Of a stretch of 64,000 nucleotides of DNA, positions 21,074-30,413 are shown piece after piece. Position 1 is the first letter of the stretch. Every line of letters begins with the position of its first letter. The stretch comes from Pseudoxanthobacter soli DSM 19599. Lineage in GTDB: Bacteria > Pseudomonadota > Alphaproteobacteria > Rhizobiales > Segnochrobactraceae. The notes beneath the pieces are model-generated. The model saw nothing but the letters and a program-made list of their open reading frames with translations. It had not been told where the DNA came from and searched no databases. The stretch spans positions 1-64,000 of the forward strand of contig CAMDHY010000002.1 of NCBI GenBank assembly GCA_945898215.1. The letters run 5' to 3'. The translations under genes were made by a program, and so were the position numbers.

Positions 21074-22384
21074 TTAGCAGTAGAGATCGGCGCGCGTCGG
21101 CGGCAGCCCGGACGCGCCCCGGCCGCGCTTGGAGGAGAGCGTCTGGAAGATCTGCAGGGTGCCGCGCTCAAAGGCGAGCGACACGCCGGAGAGATAGAGC
21201 ACCCACATGCGGAAGCGCCGCTCGCCCACCTCGGCGATCGCCGCCTCGCGCTCGGCCATCAGCCGGCGCGCCCACAGCTCCGTGGTGCGGGCGTAGTGCT
21301 CCCGCCAGGCCTCGACGTCGTGCACCTCGAAGCCGTGCGATTCGAGGTTCTTCGCCGTCATGCCGATGTGGTCGAGCTCGGCGCCGGGGAAGATGTAGCG
21401 CGTCATCGCCGCATATTCCGGCCGCTTGCGGCGGAAGGCGCGGTCTGAGACGCGGCCGCGCCGGGTGATGGCGTGGTGCAGGTAGAGCCCGCGGTCGTTG
21501 AGGAGCTTGCGGATCGCCTGGAAGTAGGCCTCGTGGTTGCCGAGGCCGACGTGCTCGAACATGCCGATCGAGGCGATCTTATCGAAGCGACCCTCGAGCG
21601 CGCGGAAGTCCTTGAGCTCCACGGTGACGCGCCCCTCGAGGCCGCGCTCGGCGATGCGCTCCTTGGCGCGCGCGAGCTGCTCGGGCGACAGCGTCACGCC
21701 GTGGGCCGTCACGCCGTAGTGGGTGGCCGCGTGGCAGACGAGCGCGCCCCAGCCGCAGCCGACGTCGAGGAAACGGTCGCCGGGCTTCAGCCTGAGCTTC
21801 CGACAGATCATGTCGAGCTTGTCGCGCTGCGCCGTGGCGATGTCGTTGCCCCAGTCGGTGAAGTAGCCGCAGCTGTAGACCATCTCCGGGTCGAGGAAGA
21901 GCTCGTAGAAGCGGTTGGAGACGTCGTAGTGGAACTCGATGTCGGCCTGGGCGCTGCCGCGGCCGCGGGTCGCGGCGGCGCCGGCGTCGAGCTCGTCGTC
22001 GAAGGCCGGGCGCGACGACACCGCTGAGGTGAAGACGAACGGTAAAAGCGTGCGGATGAGCAGCGGCTTGTCCACGCGGCGGCGGATGTCGGAGCCGCGC
22101 AGCTTCGGCCGGCGCTGCGCGAACTCGAACAGCGTGCCGCCGCGGATGTCGACGGCGCCGCGCACGTAGAGGTCGATCAGGGTGGCAAGCGACGGTCGGC
22201 GGATCAGCGCCGGCATCGCCGCCTCGTCGGCGATGGTGATGCGCAGGCCGTCGGCGGGGGCGTCGGCCGGCACGCGCGAGCCGTCCCACAGCTCGACGGC
22301 GAAATCGAGCGCCAGCGCCTCATGCAGGTGCTGCAGGGCCTCGCGGGCGCGATCGAGCCGGCGCTCGGCGGCGGTGACGGTCAT
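21074..22384 (-). CDS. cfa: Cyclopropane-fatty-acyl-phospholipid synthase
   Basis: Transfers a methylene group from S-adenosylmethionine to double bonds of membrane phospholipid acyl chains, a stress and stationary-phase adaptation. The 436-residue protein has an N-terminal lipid-binding domain and a C-terminal methyltransferase domain with FLDVGCGWGALVCHAA near residue 205, SPEQLARAKERI, and IASIGMFEHVGLGNHEAYF, which carries the conserved acid and aromatic residues of this family. AAGGAAG precedes the ATG. It is divergent from ffh. Confidence 0.92.
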   Translation of the reverse strand: MTVTAAERRLDRAREALQHLHEALALDFAVELWDGSRVPADAPADGLRITIADEAAMPALIRRPSLATLIDLYVRGAVDIRGGTLFEFAQRRPKLRGSDIRRRVDKPLLIRTLLPFVFTSAVSSRPAFDDELDAGAAATRGRGSAQADIEFHYDVSNRFYELFLDPEMVYSCGYFTDWGNDIATAQRDKLDMICRKLRLKPGDRFLDVGCGWGALVCHAATHYGVTAHGVTLSPEQLARAKERIAERGLEGRVTVELKDFRALEGRFDKIASIGMFEHVGLGNHEAYFQAIRKLLNDRGLYLHHAITRRGRVSDRAFRRKRPEYAAMTRYIFPGAELDHIGMTAKNLESHGFEVHDVEAWREHYARTTELWARRLMAEREAAIAEVGERRFRMWVLYLSGVSLAFERGTLQIFQTLSSKRGRGASGLPPTRADLYC

Positions 22385-22685
22385 ACGGCTTCCTTAAGCG
22401 AGGCGCGAATGGCGCACATCAACTCTTTTCACGGCCCCATGACAACCGTCGAGCCGGTCATCGATCCATGCGGAGCGGCCTCGACGGCCCGGCCGCCTTG
22501 ACCGCGCCGCGATTGAAGCCTAGAGAAACCGCGCATCCGGCTTCCGCCGACGCCGAGACACCGACCGGGACTTGATCCCGGAGGTCCCCACCCGCCAGCG
22601 ATTTTCGCCCGCGGGTGCGTTTTGCGTTGGCGGTCCGGCCCGACCTCGCGAGCGGACGGCCCCCCGTCCGACCCACGGAGACGGC
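22385..22685. other. Intergenic region between cfa and ffh
   Basis: About 300 bases between two divergent genes. Apart from the possible ffh promoter at 22498-22526, I see no gene, terminator or repeat here. The ffh frame is open upstream of its ATG for 114 bases without a plausible start that fits the family. Confidence 0.6.
22498..22526 (+). promoter_or_regulatory. Possible sigma-70 promoter for ffh
   Basis: TTGACC at 22498-22503 (five of six matches to the -35 consensus) is followed after 17 bases by TAGAGA at 22521-22526, a weak -10 box. It lies about 160 bases before the ffh ATG. The spacing is ideal but the -10 match is poor, so this is tentative. Confidence 0.35.
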
Positions 22686-24221
22686 ATGTTCGAGAGCCTG
22701 TCCGACCGCCTCGGCGGCATATTCGACAAGCTGACGCGGCGCGGCGCGCTGTCGGAGGCCGATGTCGATCTCGCTCTGCGCGAGGTGCGGCGTGCGCTGA
22801 TCGAGGCGGACGTGGCACTCGACGTCGTGCGCTCGTTCGTCGACAAGGTGCGCGCCCGCGCCGTCGGCGCGGAGGTGGTGAAGTCCGTCACCCCCGGCCA
22901 GATGGTCGTCAAGATCGTCCACGACCAGCTCGTCGAGATGCTCGGCAGCGAGGCGGCGCCGATCGACCTGCACGCCGCCGCCCCGGTGCCGATCATGATG
23001 GTCGGCCTGCAGGGCTCCGGCAAGACCACCACCACCGCCAAGATCGCCCGGCGCCTGCAGATGCGCGACAAGCGCAAGGTGCTGATGGCCTCGCTCGACG
23101 TCCGCCGCCCGGCGGCGCAAGAGCAGCTGCGCGTGCTCGGCGAGCAGAACGGCGTCGCCACGCTGCCGATCGTCGCCGGCCAGACGCCGACCCAGATCGC
23201 CGAGCGTGCGATGAACGCCGCCCGCCTCGGCGGCTACGACGTCGTCATCCTCGACACCGCCGGCCGGCTGCACGTCGACGAGCCGCTGATGCACGAGATG
23301 GCGGAGATCAAGCGGATCGCCCGCCCGCACGAGATCCTGCTCGTCGCCGACAGCCTCACCGGCCAGGACGCCGTCACCGTCGCCCGCACCTTCGACGAGC
23401 GCGTCGGCGTCACCGGCATCGTGCTGACCCGTGTCGACGGCGACGGCCGCGGCGGTGCGGCGCTCTCGATGCGCGCCGTCACCGGCAAGCCGATCAAGCT
23501 CCTCGGCGTCGGCGAGAAGTCGGACGCGCTCGAGGACTTCGACCCGCAGCGCGTCGCCGGCCGCATCCTCGGCATGGGCGACATCGTCGCCCTCGTCGAG
23601 AAGGCGGCCGAGACGATCGACGCGGAGAAGGCGGCCAAGGCCGCCGCCCGCATGCAGAAGGGCGAGTTCGACCTCGACGACCTCGCCGAGCAGCTGCGCC
23701 AGATGAAGAACATGGGCGGCATGTCGGGCCTGCTCGGCATGATGCCGGGCGTCGGCAAGATGAAGGGCCAACTCGCCGCCGCCGGCTTCGACGACAAGAT
23801 GATCGGCCGGCAGATCGCCATCGTCTCGTCGATGACGCCGGCCGAGCGCCGCAAGCCCGACATCCTCAAGGCGAGCCGCAAGCGCCGCATCGCCACCGGT
23901 TCCGGCACCCGCGTCGAGGACGTCAACAAGCTCCTCAAGATGCACCGCCAGATGGCGGACATGATGAAGGCCATGGGCAAGAAGAAGGGCGGCCTGTTCG
24001 GCGGCCTGATGGGCGGCGGCGCGCCCAAGATCGACCCGGCCGAGCTCGAGAAGCTCGCCAAGTCCGGCCAGCTACCCGGTGGCCTTCCGGGTGGCATGCC
24101 CGGCGGGCTGCCGCCCGGCCTGATGAAGGGCCTGTCCGGCGGCATCCCCGGCCTGCCCGGCATGGGCGGGGCGAAGATGCCCGGCCTCGGCGGCTTCCCC
24201 GGCATCGGCCGGAAGAAGTAG
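22686..24221 (+). CDS. ffh: Signal recognition particle protein Ffh
   Basis: Ffh binds signal sequences at the ribosome and targets inner-membrane proteins to SecYEG through FtsY. The 511-residue protein has the N domain, the G domain with GLQGSGKTTTTAKIARRL and DTAGRLHVDEPLM, and the M domain. The M domain contains GVGKMKGQ and the RNA-binding run SRKRRIATGSGTRVEDVNKLL. A Gly/Pro/Met/Leu-rich tail of about 60 residues ends in GIGRKK; such flexible tails are common in alphaproteobacterial Ffh. The ATG at 22686 fits the family start MFESLSDRLGGIF. Confidence 0.97.
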   Translation: MFESLSDRLGGIFDKLTRRGALSEADVDLALREVRRALIEADVALDVVRSFVDKVRARAVGAEVVKSVTPGQMVVKIVHDQLVEMLGSEAAPIDLHAAAPVPIMMVGLQGSGKTTTTAKIARRLQMRDKRKVLMASLDVRRPAAQEQLRVLGEQNGVATLPIVAGQTPTQIAERAMNAARLGGYDVVILDTAGRLHVDEPLMHEMAEIKRIARPHEILLVADSLTGQDAVTVARTFDERVGVTGIVLTRVDGDGRGGAALSMRAVTGKPIKLLGVGEKSDALEDFDPQRVAGRILGMGDIVALVEKAAETIDAEKAAKAAARMQKGEFDLDDLAEQLRQMKNMGGMSGLLGMMPGVGKMKGQLAAAGFDDKMIGRQIAIVSSMTPAERRKPDILKASRKRRIATGSGTRVEDVNKLLKMHRQMADMMKAMGKKKGGLFGGLMGGGAPKIDPAELEKLAKSGQLPGGLPGGMPGGLPPGLMKGLSGGIPGLPGMGGAKMPGLGGFPGIGRKK

Positions 24222-24287
24222 CCGGCTCCACGTTCTCACGTTTAACCGAACCTCAGACACCAACGAACCGAAGACCAGGAGAATACG

Positions 24288-24641
24288 ATGTCCTTGAAGA
24301 TCCGGCTCGCCCGCGGCGGCGCCAAGAAGCGTCCCTACTACCGCATCGTCATCGCCGATGCCCGCAGCCCGCGCGACGGCCGCTTCATCGAGCGCGTCGG
24401 CACCTTCGACCCGCTGCTCGACAAGGAAGACCCCAAGCGCGTGACGCTCGTCAACGAGCGCATCGAGCATTGGCTGTCCCAGGGCGCGCAGCCGACCGAT
24501 CGCGTGCTGCGCTTCCTCGACTCCGCCGGCCTCGCCAAGCGCGAAGCCCGCAACAACCCGAAGAAGGCCGAGCCGGGCGCCAAGGCCAAGGAGCGCGCCG
24601 AAGCCCGCGCCAAGGCCGCCGAGTCCGCCACGGCCGAATGA
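24288..24641 (+). CDS. rpsP: 30S ribosomal protein S16
   Basis: S16 stabilises the 5' domain of 16S r[23 protein letters not shown] and [14 protein letters not shown] are diagnostic. The 117-residue protein has an Ala/Lys/Glu-rich extension after about residue 85, as in other alphaproteobacteria. CAGGAGAATACG precedes the ATG. The stop overlaps the rimM start (ATGA), and the ffh-rpsP-rimM-trmD order is classical. Confidence 0.97.
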   Translation: MSLKIRLARGGAKKRPYYRIVIADARSPRDGRFIERVGTFDPLLDKEDPKRVTLVNERIEHWLSQGAQPTDRVLRFLDSAGLAKREARNNPKKAEPGAKAKERAEARAKAAESATAE

Positions 24642-25264
24642 GCGGAGCCGGCGCCACGGCGGGGCGCCGCCTGCTCGTCGCGCGTCTCGGGGCGGTGCAC
24701 GGGGTGCGGGGCGAGATCCGCGTCAACGCCTTCGGCGACGACCCGCAGGCGCTGATCGGCTATGGCGCGCTCGCCACCGCGGACGGGCGCAGCTTCCGCA
24801 TCCGGTCCCTCAAGATCGTCGGCGGCCGCCTCGTCGGCCGTCTCGACGGCGTCGCCGACCGCAACGCGGCCGAGGCGCTCGTCGGTGTCGATCTCTATGT
24901 CGACCGTGACCGCCTGCCGCCGCCCGAGGACGACGACACCTTCTACCAGGCCGACCTCATCGGCCTCGCGGTGGAAACGACCGACGGCACGCCGCTCGGC
25001 ACCGTCGTCGCCGTGCCGGACTACGGCGCTGGCGAACTCCTCGAGATCGCCCCGCCGCGCGGTCCGACGCTGCTCCTGCCGTTCACGCGGGCCGCGGTGC
25101 CGGTCGTCGACATCGCCGGCGGCCGTGTCGTCGTCGACCCGCCGGCCGGTCTCCTAGACGACGAGGCGCCGCCTCCGGGCGAGGAGCTGGATAACGGGCC
25201 GCGCGACGATCCGGATGATGACCCCGGCGGCGAGGACGACGCCGCGCCGTCGGCGCGGCCGTGA
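24638..25264 (+). CDS. rimM: Ribosome maturation factor RimM
   Basis: RimM binds S19 and assists maturation of the small-subunit head. The 208-residue protein has the N-terminal RimM barrel with [16 protein letters not shown] and a PRC-barrel domain with [12 protein letters not shown] and the GAGELLEI segment. The last 35 residues are acidic and Pro/Asp-rich, a poorly conserved tail. The start overlaps the rpsP stop and the end overlaps trmD (GTGA), so the three are coupled. Confidence 0.94.
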   Translation: MSGAGATAGRRLLVARLGAVHGVRGEIRVNAFGDDPQALIGYGALATADGRSFRIRSLKIVGGRLVGRLDGVADRNAAEALVGVDLYVDRDRLPPPEDDDTFYQADLIGLAVETTDGTPLGTVVAVPDYGAGELLEIAPPRGPTLLLPFTRAAVPVVDIAGGRVVVDPPAGLLDDEAPPPGEELDNGPRDDPDDDPGGEDDAAPSARP

Positions 25265-25959
25265 GCTTCGCCGCCACCGTCCTGACGCTCTATCCGGAGA
25301 TGTTCCCCGGCCCGCTCGGCGCGAGCCTCGCCGGCCGGGCGCTCGAGCGCGGGCTCTGGTCGCTCGCCGTCCATGACATCCGCGCGGTCGCCACCGACCG
25401 CCACCGCACCGTCGACGATACCCCCTCCGGCGGTGGCCTCGGCATGGTGCTCAAAGCCGACGTGCTCGCCTCGGCGATCGACGCCGCCGCGCCGGCCGAC
25501 GATCCGCGCCCGCGCCTGTTGATGAGCCCGCGCGGTGTGCCGCTCGACCAGGCGCGCGTCCGCGCGCTCGCCGCCGGCCCCGGCGCGCTCGTCGTCTGCG
25601 GCCGCTTCGAGGGGGTCGACCAGCGCGTGATCGACGGCCGCGGCCTCGAGGAGGTGTCGATCGGCGACTATGTGCTGTCCGGCGGCGAACTCGCCGCGAT
25701 GGTGCTGCTCGACGCGGTCGTCCGCCTGTTGCCCGGCGTCATGGGCAAGGAGGCGTCCGGCGAGGACGAGAGCTTCTCGCACGGCCTGCTCGAGTATCCG
25801 CACTACACGCGGCCGGCTGTGTGGGAAGGCCGCGCCATTCCCGACGTCCTCGTCTCCGGCGATCATGGCCGCATAGCCCGATGGCGGAGCGAGCAGGCGG
25901 AGGCGCTGACGCGGCATCGGCGGCCTGACCTCTGGCGGAAGGTGCGGGGCGAGGACTGA
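25261..25959 (+). CDS. trmD: tRNA (guanine-N1)-methyltransferase TrmD
   Basis: Makes m1G37 in tRNAs with G36, which prevents +1 frameshifting. The 232-residue SPOUT enzyme shows [20 protein letters not shown] at the start, [13 protein letters not shown] and the trefoil-knot cofactor segment [14 protein letters not shown], followed by LLPGVMG. It begins with GTG overlapping the rimM stop. The usual next gene, rplS, is not here; an FAD monooxygenase gene follows instead. Confidence 0.96.
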   Translation: MSFAATVLTLYPEMFPGPLGASLAGRALERGLWSLAVHDIRAVATDRHRTVDDTPSGGGLGMVLKADVLASAIDAAAPADDPRPRLLMSPRGVPLDQARVRALAAGPGALVVCGRFEGVDQRVIDGRGLEEVSIGDYVLSGGELAAMVLLDAVVRLLPGVMGKEASGEDESFSHGLLEYPHYTRPAVWEGRAIPDVLVSGDHGRIARWRSEQAEALTRHRRPDLWRKVRGED

Positions 25960-26011
25960 GCCGGCGGCTGCGATCGGCGGCCGGAGACCAAAACAGGCGG
26001 GGAGGGGCGTC

Positions 26012-27616
26012 ATGGCCGAAGTTCTGGTGGTCGGTGCCGGTCCGGTCGGGCTGACGATGGCGGCCGAGCTCGCGCGCCACGGCGTGCGCTCCCGCATCAT
26101 CGACAAGCTCGCCGCGCCGCTACCCTGGTGCCGGGCGATCGGCGTGACGCCGCGCACCCTCGAGGTGTTCGATACCATGGGCATCGCCCGGCGCGTCATC
26201 GACGCGGGTCTGTGGCTCGAGGGGCTGCGGCTGATGGTCGACGACCACCCGCCCCTCGACATCGCCATCGACCTCTCGGACCTGCCCTATGGCGAGCTCG
26301 GCATCCGCCAGAGCGAGACGGAGCGCATCCTCACCGAGCATCTCGCGAGCTTCGGCGTCGCCATCGAGCGCGGCACGGCGCTCGCCACGCTGACACCGGC
26401 GGATGACGGCGTCTCCGTGGTGCTCGGCCATCCCGACGGCCGGCAGGAGGCCGCCCGTTTCTTCCATGTCGTCGGCTGCGACGGCGCCCACAGCGCCGTG
26501 CGCCACGCCCTCGGCATCGCCTTCGAGGGCGAGGCCTTCGAGATGGGCTTCATGCTCGGCGAGGTGACGCTCGACGCCGGCCTGCCGCGCGGCGTGGCAC
26601 TCCGGGCGATGAAGCTGCGCGAGAACGATGCGCCGGACATGTTCATCGCCATCCCGCTGCCCGAGCCCGGCCGCTACCGCGTCTCCTCGCTCGCCTCGGT
26701 CGAGATGGGCGGGCCGGCGGCGAGCGGTCACGGCCTGCAGACCGACCGGCCGGGGCCGTCGCTCGGCGAGCTGCAGGCGGTCGCCGACCGCGTCGTGCCG
26801 ACGCCGGTGGCACTGTCCGACCTCTCGTGGTCGTCCTTCTTCCGCATCTCGATGCGGCTCGCGGAGCGCTACCGCGAGGGCCGGGTGTTCCTGGCCGGCG
26901 ACGCCGCCCACGTCCATCCGCCGACCGGCGGGCAGGGTATGAACACCGGCATCCAGGACGCCTTCAACCTCGCCTGGAAGCTCGCCCGCGTCGTGCGCGG
27001 CCGCGCGCCGGTCTCGCTGCTCGACACCTACGAGGCCGAGCGCCGGCCGGTCGGGGCGGACGTCATCGCCCGCACGGTCGCCGCCAGCACCAATCTCGGC
27101 CGGCCGGGCGGGGAGAAGCCGCACCGTCTGGCCGACACGCAGCTGCTCGTCAGCTATCGTGACGGCCCGCTCGCCGCCGAGACGCTGGCGGAGGGAATTG
27201 CCGAGGGCGCGCCGCGTGCGGGCGACCGTGCGCCGCCGGCCGAGGGTCTCGTGCGCGCCCACGTCGGCTTCCCCGTTCGCCTCGCCGACGTGCTGCGCGG
27301 GCCCGAGTTCGTGCTGCTGGCTTGGCTCTCCGACGATACGGAGGCGGCCGGGCTTCAGGAGAGCGCCGCGCGGCTGCGGGCGGCCTTTGGCAGAGAGGTG
27401 CGCTGCGTCGCCATCGCCGAAGCCGCCATCGGCACTACCGACATCCCCGGCGTCGCAGTCTACCGTGACGCGGCCGGGCAGTTCGCCACCGCCTACGAGC
27501 CGACGCGCGGCACGGCCGTGCTGGTACGGCCGGACGGCTACATCGGCTGGCAGGGCCGTCCGTGGTCGGCCGAGGCGGTGGCGGACTACCTGTCGGGCCT
27601 GCTCACCGGCCGCTGA
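26012..27616 (+). CDS. FAD-dependent aromatic monooxygenase-like protein
   Basis: A 534-residue flavoprotein of the phenol hydroxylase/PHBH-like class A monooxygenases, which use NAD(P)H and O2 to hydroxylate aromatic or related substrates. The FAD-binding GxGxxG motif is VVGAGPVGLTMAAELARHG. The DG motif is GCDGAHSAVRHALG and the GD motif GDAAHVHPPTGGQGMNTGIQ. The last 100 residues look like the thioredoxin-like domain typical of the larger members. GGGGAGGGGCGTC precedes the ATG. Substrate is unknown and no pathway neighbours are present. Confidence 0.85.
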   Translation: MAEVLVVGAGPVGLTMAAELARHGVRSRIIDKLAAPLPWCRAIGVTPRTLEVFDTMGIARRVIDAGLWLEGLRLMVDDHPPLDIAIDLSDLPYGELGIRQSETERILTEHLASFGVAIERGTALATLTPADDGVSVVLGHPDGRQEAARFFHVVGCDGAHSAVRHALGIAFEGEAFEMGFMLGEVTLDAGLPRGVALRAMKLRENDAPDMFIAIPLPEPGRYRVSSLASVEMGGPAASGHGLQTDRPGPSLGELQAVADRVVPTPVALSDLSWSSFFRISMRLAERYREGRVFLAGDAAHVHPPTGGQGMNTGIQDAFNLAWKLARVVRGRAPVSLLDTYEAERRPVGADVIARTVAASTNLGRPGGEKPHRLADTQLLVSYRDGPLAAETLAEGIAEGAPRAGDRAPPAEGLVRAHVGFPVRLADVLRGPEFVLLAWLSDDTEAAGLQESAARLRAAFGREVRCVAIAEAAIGTTDIPGVAVYRDAAGQFATAYEPTRGTAVLVRPDGYIGWQGRPWSAEAVADYLSGLLTGR

Positions 27617-27666
27617 CCTGGAGCGGCGCCCGCCACATGCGCCCCGAGGCTGGGGCCAGCCGCCTG

Positions 27667-28440
27667 TCAGCGGTTCTTGAACTGCGGCGTCCGCTTCTCG
27701 GCGAAGGCGGCCATGCCTTCCTTCTGGTCTTCCGTCGAGAACATCGAGTGGAACAGCCGCCGCTCGAAGCGCAGGCCCTCGGAGAGCGTCGTCTCGTAGG
27801 CGCGGTTGACGCTCTCCTTCGCCATCATGACGATCGGCATCGACAGGTCGGCGATCTTGGCGGCGGTGGCGATGGCGTCGTCGAGCAGGGTCGCCAGTGG
27901 CACGACGCGCGAGACGAGGCCCGACCGCTCCGCCTCGGCGGCATCCATGGTGCGACCGGTCAGGCACATTTCCATCGCCTTCGACTTGCCGACGAAGCGC
28001 GTCAGGCGCTGGGTGCCGCCGGCGCCGGGCATGACGCCGAGCTTGATCTCCGGCTGGCCGAACTTGGCGTTGTCGGCGGCGATGATGAAGTCGCACATCA
28101 TCGCGAGCTCGCAGCCCCCGCCGAGGGCATAGCCGGCCACCGCCGCGATCAGCGGCTTGCGCGTCTCGGCGACCTTGTCCCACGGGGCGATGAAGTTGCC
28201 CCTGTAGGCGGAGATGTAGTCGAGGTCGGCCATCTCCTTGATGTCGGCGCCGGCGGCGAAGGCCTTTTCGGAGCCGGTCAGTACGATGGCGCCGATGGCG
28301 TCATCGGCGTCGAAGCCGGCTAGTGCCTGCAGCACTTCGCGGATCAGGTTCGACGACAGCGCATTGAGCGCCGCCGGCCGGTGGAGCGTGATCAGCCCGA
28401 CGCGCCCGCGCGTCTCCACGATGATGCATTCGAAGGACAT
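27667..28440 (-). CDS. Enoyl-CoA hydratase
   Basis: Hydrates 2-trans-enoyl-CoA in beta-oxidation. The 257-residue crotonase-fold protein is close to the canonical mitochondrial and bacterial short-chain hydratase throughout. The oxyanion-hole segment is [14 protein letters not shown]. The two catalytic glutamates are expected in [13 protein letters not shown] and [16 protein letters not shown], and both are present. The gene stands alone on the - strand, divergent from the ABC transporter. Confidence 0.92.
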   Translation of the reverse strand: MSFECIIVETRGRVGLITLHRPAALNALSSNLIREVLQALAGFDADDAIGAIVLTGSEKAFAAGADIKEMADLDYISAYRGNFIAPWDKVAETRKPLIAAVAGYALGGGCELAMMCDFIIAADNAKFGQPEIKLGVMPGAGGTQRLTRFVGKSKAMEMCLTGRTMDAAEAERSGLVSRVVPLATLLDDAIATAAKIADLSMPIVMMAKESVNRAYETTLSEGLRFERRLFHSMFSTEDQKEGMAAFAEKRTPQFKNR

Positions 28441-28576
28441 GACGCTGCGTCGCTCCCTGTCGCGTGTCGGCCAAAGGGGTAGCGGGGCGACGCCGGCGGT
28501 GCAACGCCTCCGCCGAGCCCCGCCGTCATCCGTCTGTTACCCGCGGCGGCGAAGGAAAGGAGGGGCTACACCTTCC

Positions 28577-30400
28577 TTGGCTTTGCGATCCGACCAGCGG
28601 CCGTTCTTCCTCGCGGCTGGACAGGGTGTGCGGGAGTGGGTGCCCCTGCCGCATGAGGTCCCCTTGCGCCCGTTGCAATCCACCGCCGATGTCGGGACGC
28701 GATGGTTCCGGCTCAACCTCTGGGACGTGGCGGCCTTCCTGCTGATCATCGGGGCGCTGACCCTCGTCGCGCATGGTAGCCGCGAGACGCTCGTGCCAAT
28801 CGCGGTGCTCGAGACGACGCCGATCACGCTCGACCCGGCAGCTCTGCCCGAGTACGCGCTGCGCACCACGCTGCGGATGCTTGCGGCGATTGTCGCCTCG
28901 CTCGTCTTCACCCTCGTCTATGCCACGCTCGCCGCCAAGAGCCGGCGCGCCGAGATGGTGCTGATCCCGATTCTCGACATCCTGCAGTCCGTCCCGGTTC
29001 TCGGCTTCCTGTCCTTCACGGTGGTGGGCTTCATGGCGATGTTCCCCGGCCAGGTGGTCGGCATCGAGCTCGCCTCGATCTTCGCGATCTTCACGGCCCA
29101 GGCGTGGAACATGACGTTCAGCTTCTACCAGTCGCTGAAGACCGTTCCGCGTGACCTAGAGGAGGCGGCACGCTCGTTCCGGCTGTCGCCGTGGCAGAAA
29201 TTCTGGCGGCTGGAAGTTCCCTTCGCGATGCCCGGCCTCGTCTGGAACACGATGATGTCGATGTCCGGAGGCTGGTTCTTCGTCGTTGCCTCCGAGGCGA
29301 TTTCCGTCGGTTCCAACACCTATGCGTTGCCGGGCATCGGCTCCTATGTGGCGCTCGCCATCGATCAGGAGAACCTTGCCGCCGTCGGTTGGGCGGTGCT
29401 GGCGATGCTCGTGGTGATCCTCGTCTACGACCAGCTGCTGTTCCGGCCACTCGTCGCCTGGGCGGAGAAGTTCCGCTTCGAGCAGTCCGCCCGGTCGACG
29501 GGGACGCGGTCGTGGCTGCTCGACGCCGTTTCCCGCACGTACGCCCTGCGACGGCTCCTCGCCCCGCTCGGCGCCGTCCTGCGCTGGACCGCGAGCCGTC
29601 GCCTGGCGCCCCTGCGACCGCGGACGATGCCGGTCCTCGTGGCGGCGGTGAACGGCCGAGCGGTCGACGTCGCGTGGCTCGCGCTCATTGCCACGGCGGT
29701 CGTCTATGCCGCCTACCAGATCGTCTCCTACATCGGTGCCGAGCTCAGCCTTGACGAGGTGGGCCTGACCTTCGTCTACGGCTTCTACACGCTGGTCCGC
29801 GTCGTCGTCCTGATCGTGCTGGCGACCATCGTCTGGGTGCCGATCGGCGTATGGATCGGGCTCAGGCCGCGGGTCGCCGAGGCGATCCAGCCCGTGGCCC
29901 AGTTCCTCGCCGCCTTCCCGGCGAACATCGCCTTTCCGTTCTTCGTCGTCGTCATCGCCACCTACGACCTCGACGCCAACATCTGGCTGTCACCGCTGAT
30001 GATCCTGGGGACCCAGTGGTACATCCTCTTCAACGTGATCGCCGGCGCGAGTGCCTTTCCGAGCGATCTCAAGGAGGCCGCGGCGAGCTTTCACGTCGGT
30101 GGCTGGAACTGGTGGCGGAAAGTGATCTTGCCCGGCGTCTTCCCCTACTACGTCACGGGCGCGCTGACGGCGAGCGGCGGTTCGTGGAATGCCGCCATCG
30201 TCGCCGAGGTCGCGAGCTGGGGCGACGAGAAGCTCCACGCGAGCGGCATCGGCTCTTACATCGCCGACGCCACCGCCGCCGGCGACTATCCGCGCATCAC
30301 CCTCGGCATCGCCGTGATGTGCCTCTACGTCATCCTGTTCAACCGCCTGCTCTGGCATCCACTCTTCAGCTTCGCGGCGCGCCGCCTGAGGCTCGACTGA
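28577..30400 (+). CDS. ABC transporter permease with two fused NitT/TauT-type domains
   Basis: A membrane protein of about 607 residues made of two consecutive permease domains, each with several membrane segments and an EAA-type loop: DLEEAARSFRLSPWQKFWRLEVPFAMPG in part one (seen as DLEEAARSF...KFWRLEVP) and LKEAAASF...WWRKVILPG in part two. It is therefore a self-contained transmembrane pair of the nitrate/sulfonate/taurine family. The start is uncertain. TTG at 28577 follows AAAGGAGGGG at a long distance; GTG at 28628 or 28640 is possible. The ATPase gene follows after 13 bases. No binding protein gene is adjacent. Confidence 0.82.
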   Translation: MALRSDQRPFFLAAGQGVREWVPLPHEVPLRPLQSTADVGTRWFRLNLWDVAAFLLIIGALTLVAHGSRETLVPIAVLETTPITLDPAALPEYALRTTLRMLAAIVASLVFTLVYATLAAKSRRAEMVLIPILDILQSVPVLGFLSFTVVGFMAMFPGQVVGIELASIFAIFTAQAWNMTFSFYQSLKTVPRDLEEAARSFRLSPWQKFWRLEVPFAMPGLVWNTMMSMSGGWFFVVASEAISVGSNTYALPGIGSYVALAIDQENLAAVGWAVLAMLVVILVYDQLLFRPLVAWAEKFRFEQSARSTGTRSWLLDAVSRTYALRRLLAPLGAVLRWTASRRLAPLRPRTMPVLVAAVNGRAVDVAWLALIATAVVYAAYQIVSYIGAELSLDEVGLTFVYGFYTLVRVVVLIVLATIVWVPIGVWIGLRPRVAEAIQPVAQFLAAFPANIAFPFFVVVIATYDLDANIWLSPLMILGTQWYILFNVIAGASAFPSDLKEAAASFHVGGWNWWRKVILPGVFPYYVTGALTASGGSWNAAIVAEVASWGDEKLHASGIGSYIADATAAGDYPRITLGIAVMCLYVILFNRLLWHPLFSFAARRLRLD

Positions 30401-30413
30401 GGAAAGGCCGCCC

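Noticed and set aside
22622-24637. Extended + strand frame upstream of rimM through ffh and rpsP
   Set aside because: Only the part from 24638 resembles RimM; the rest is an out-of-frame reading of ffh and rpsP.
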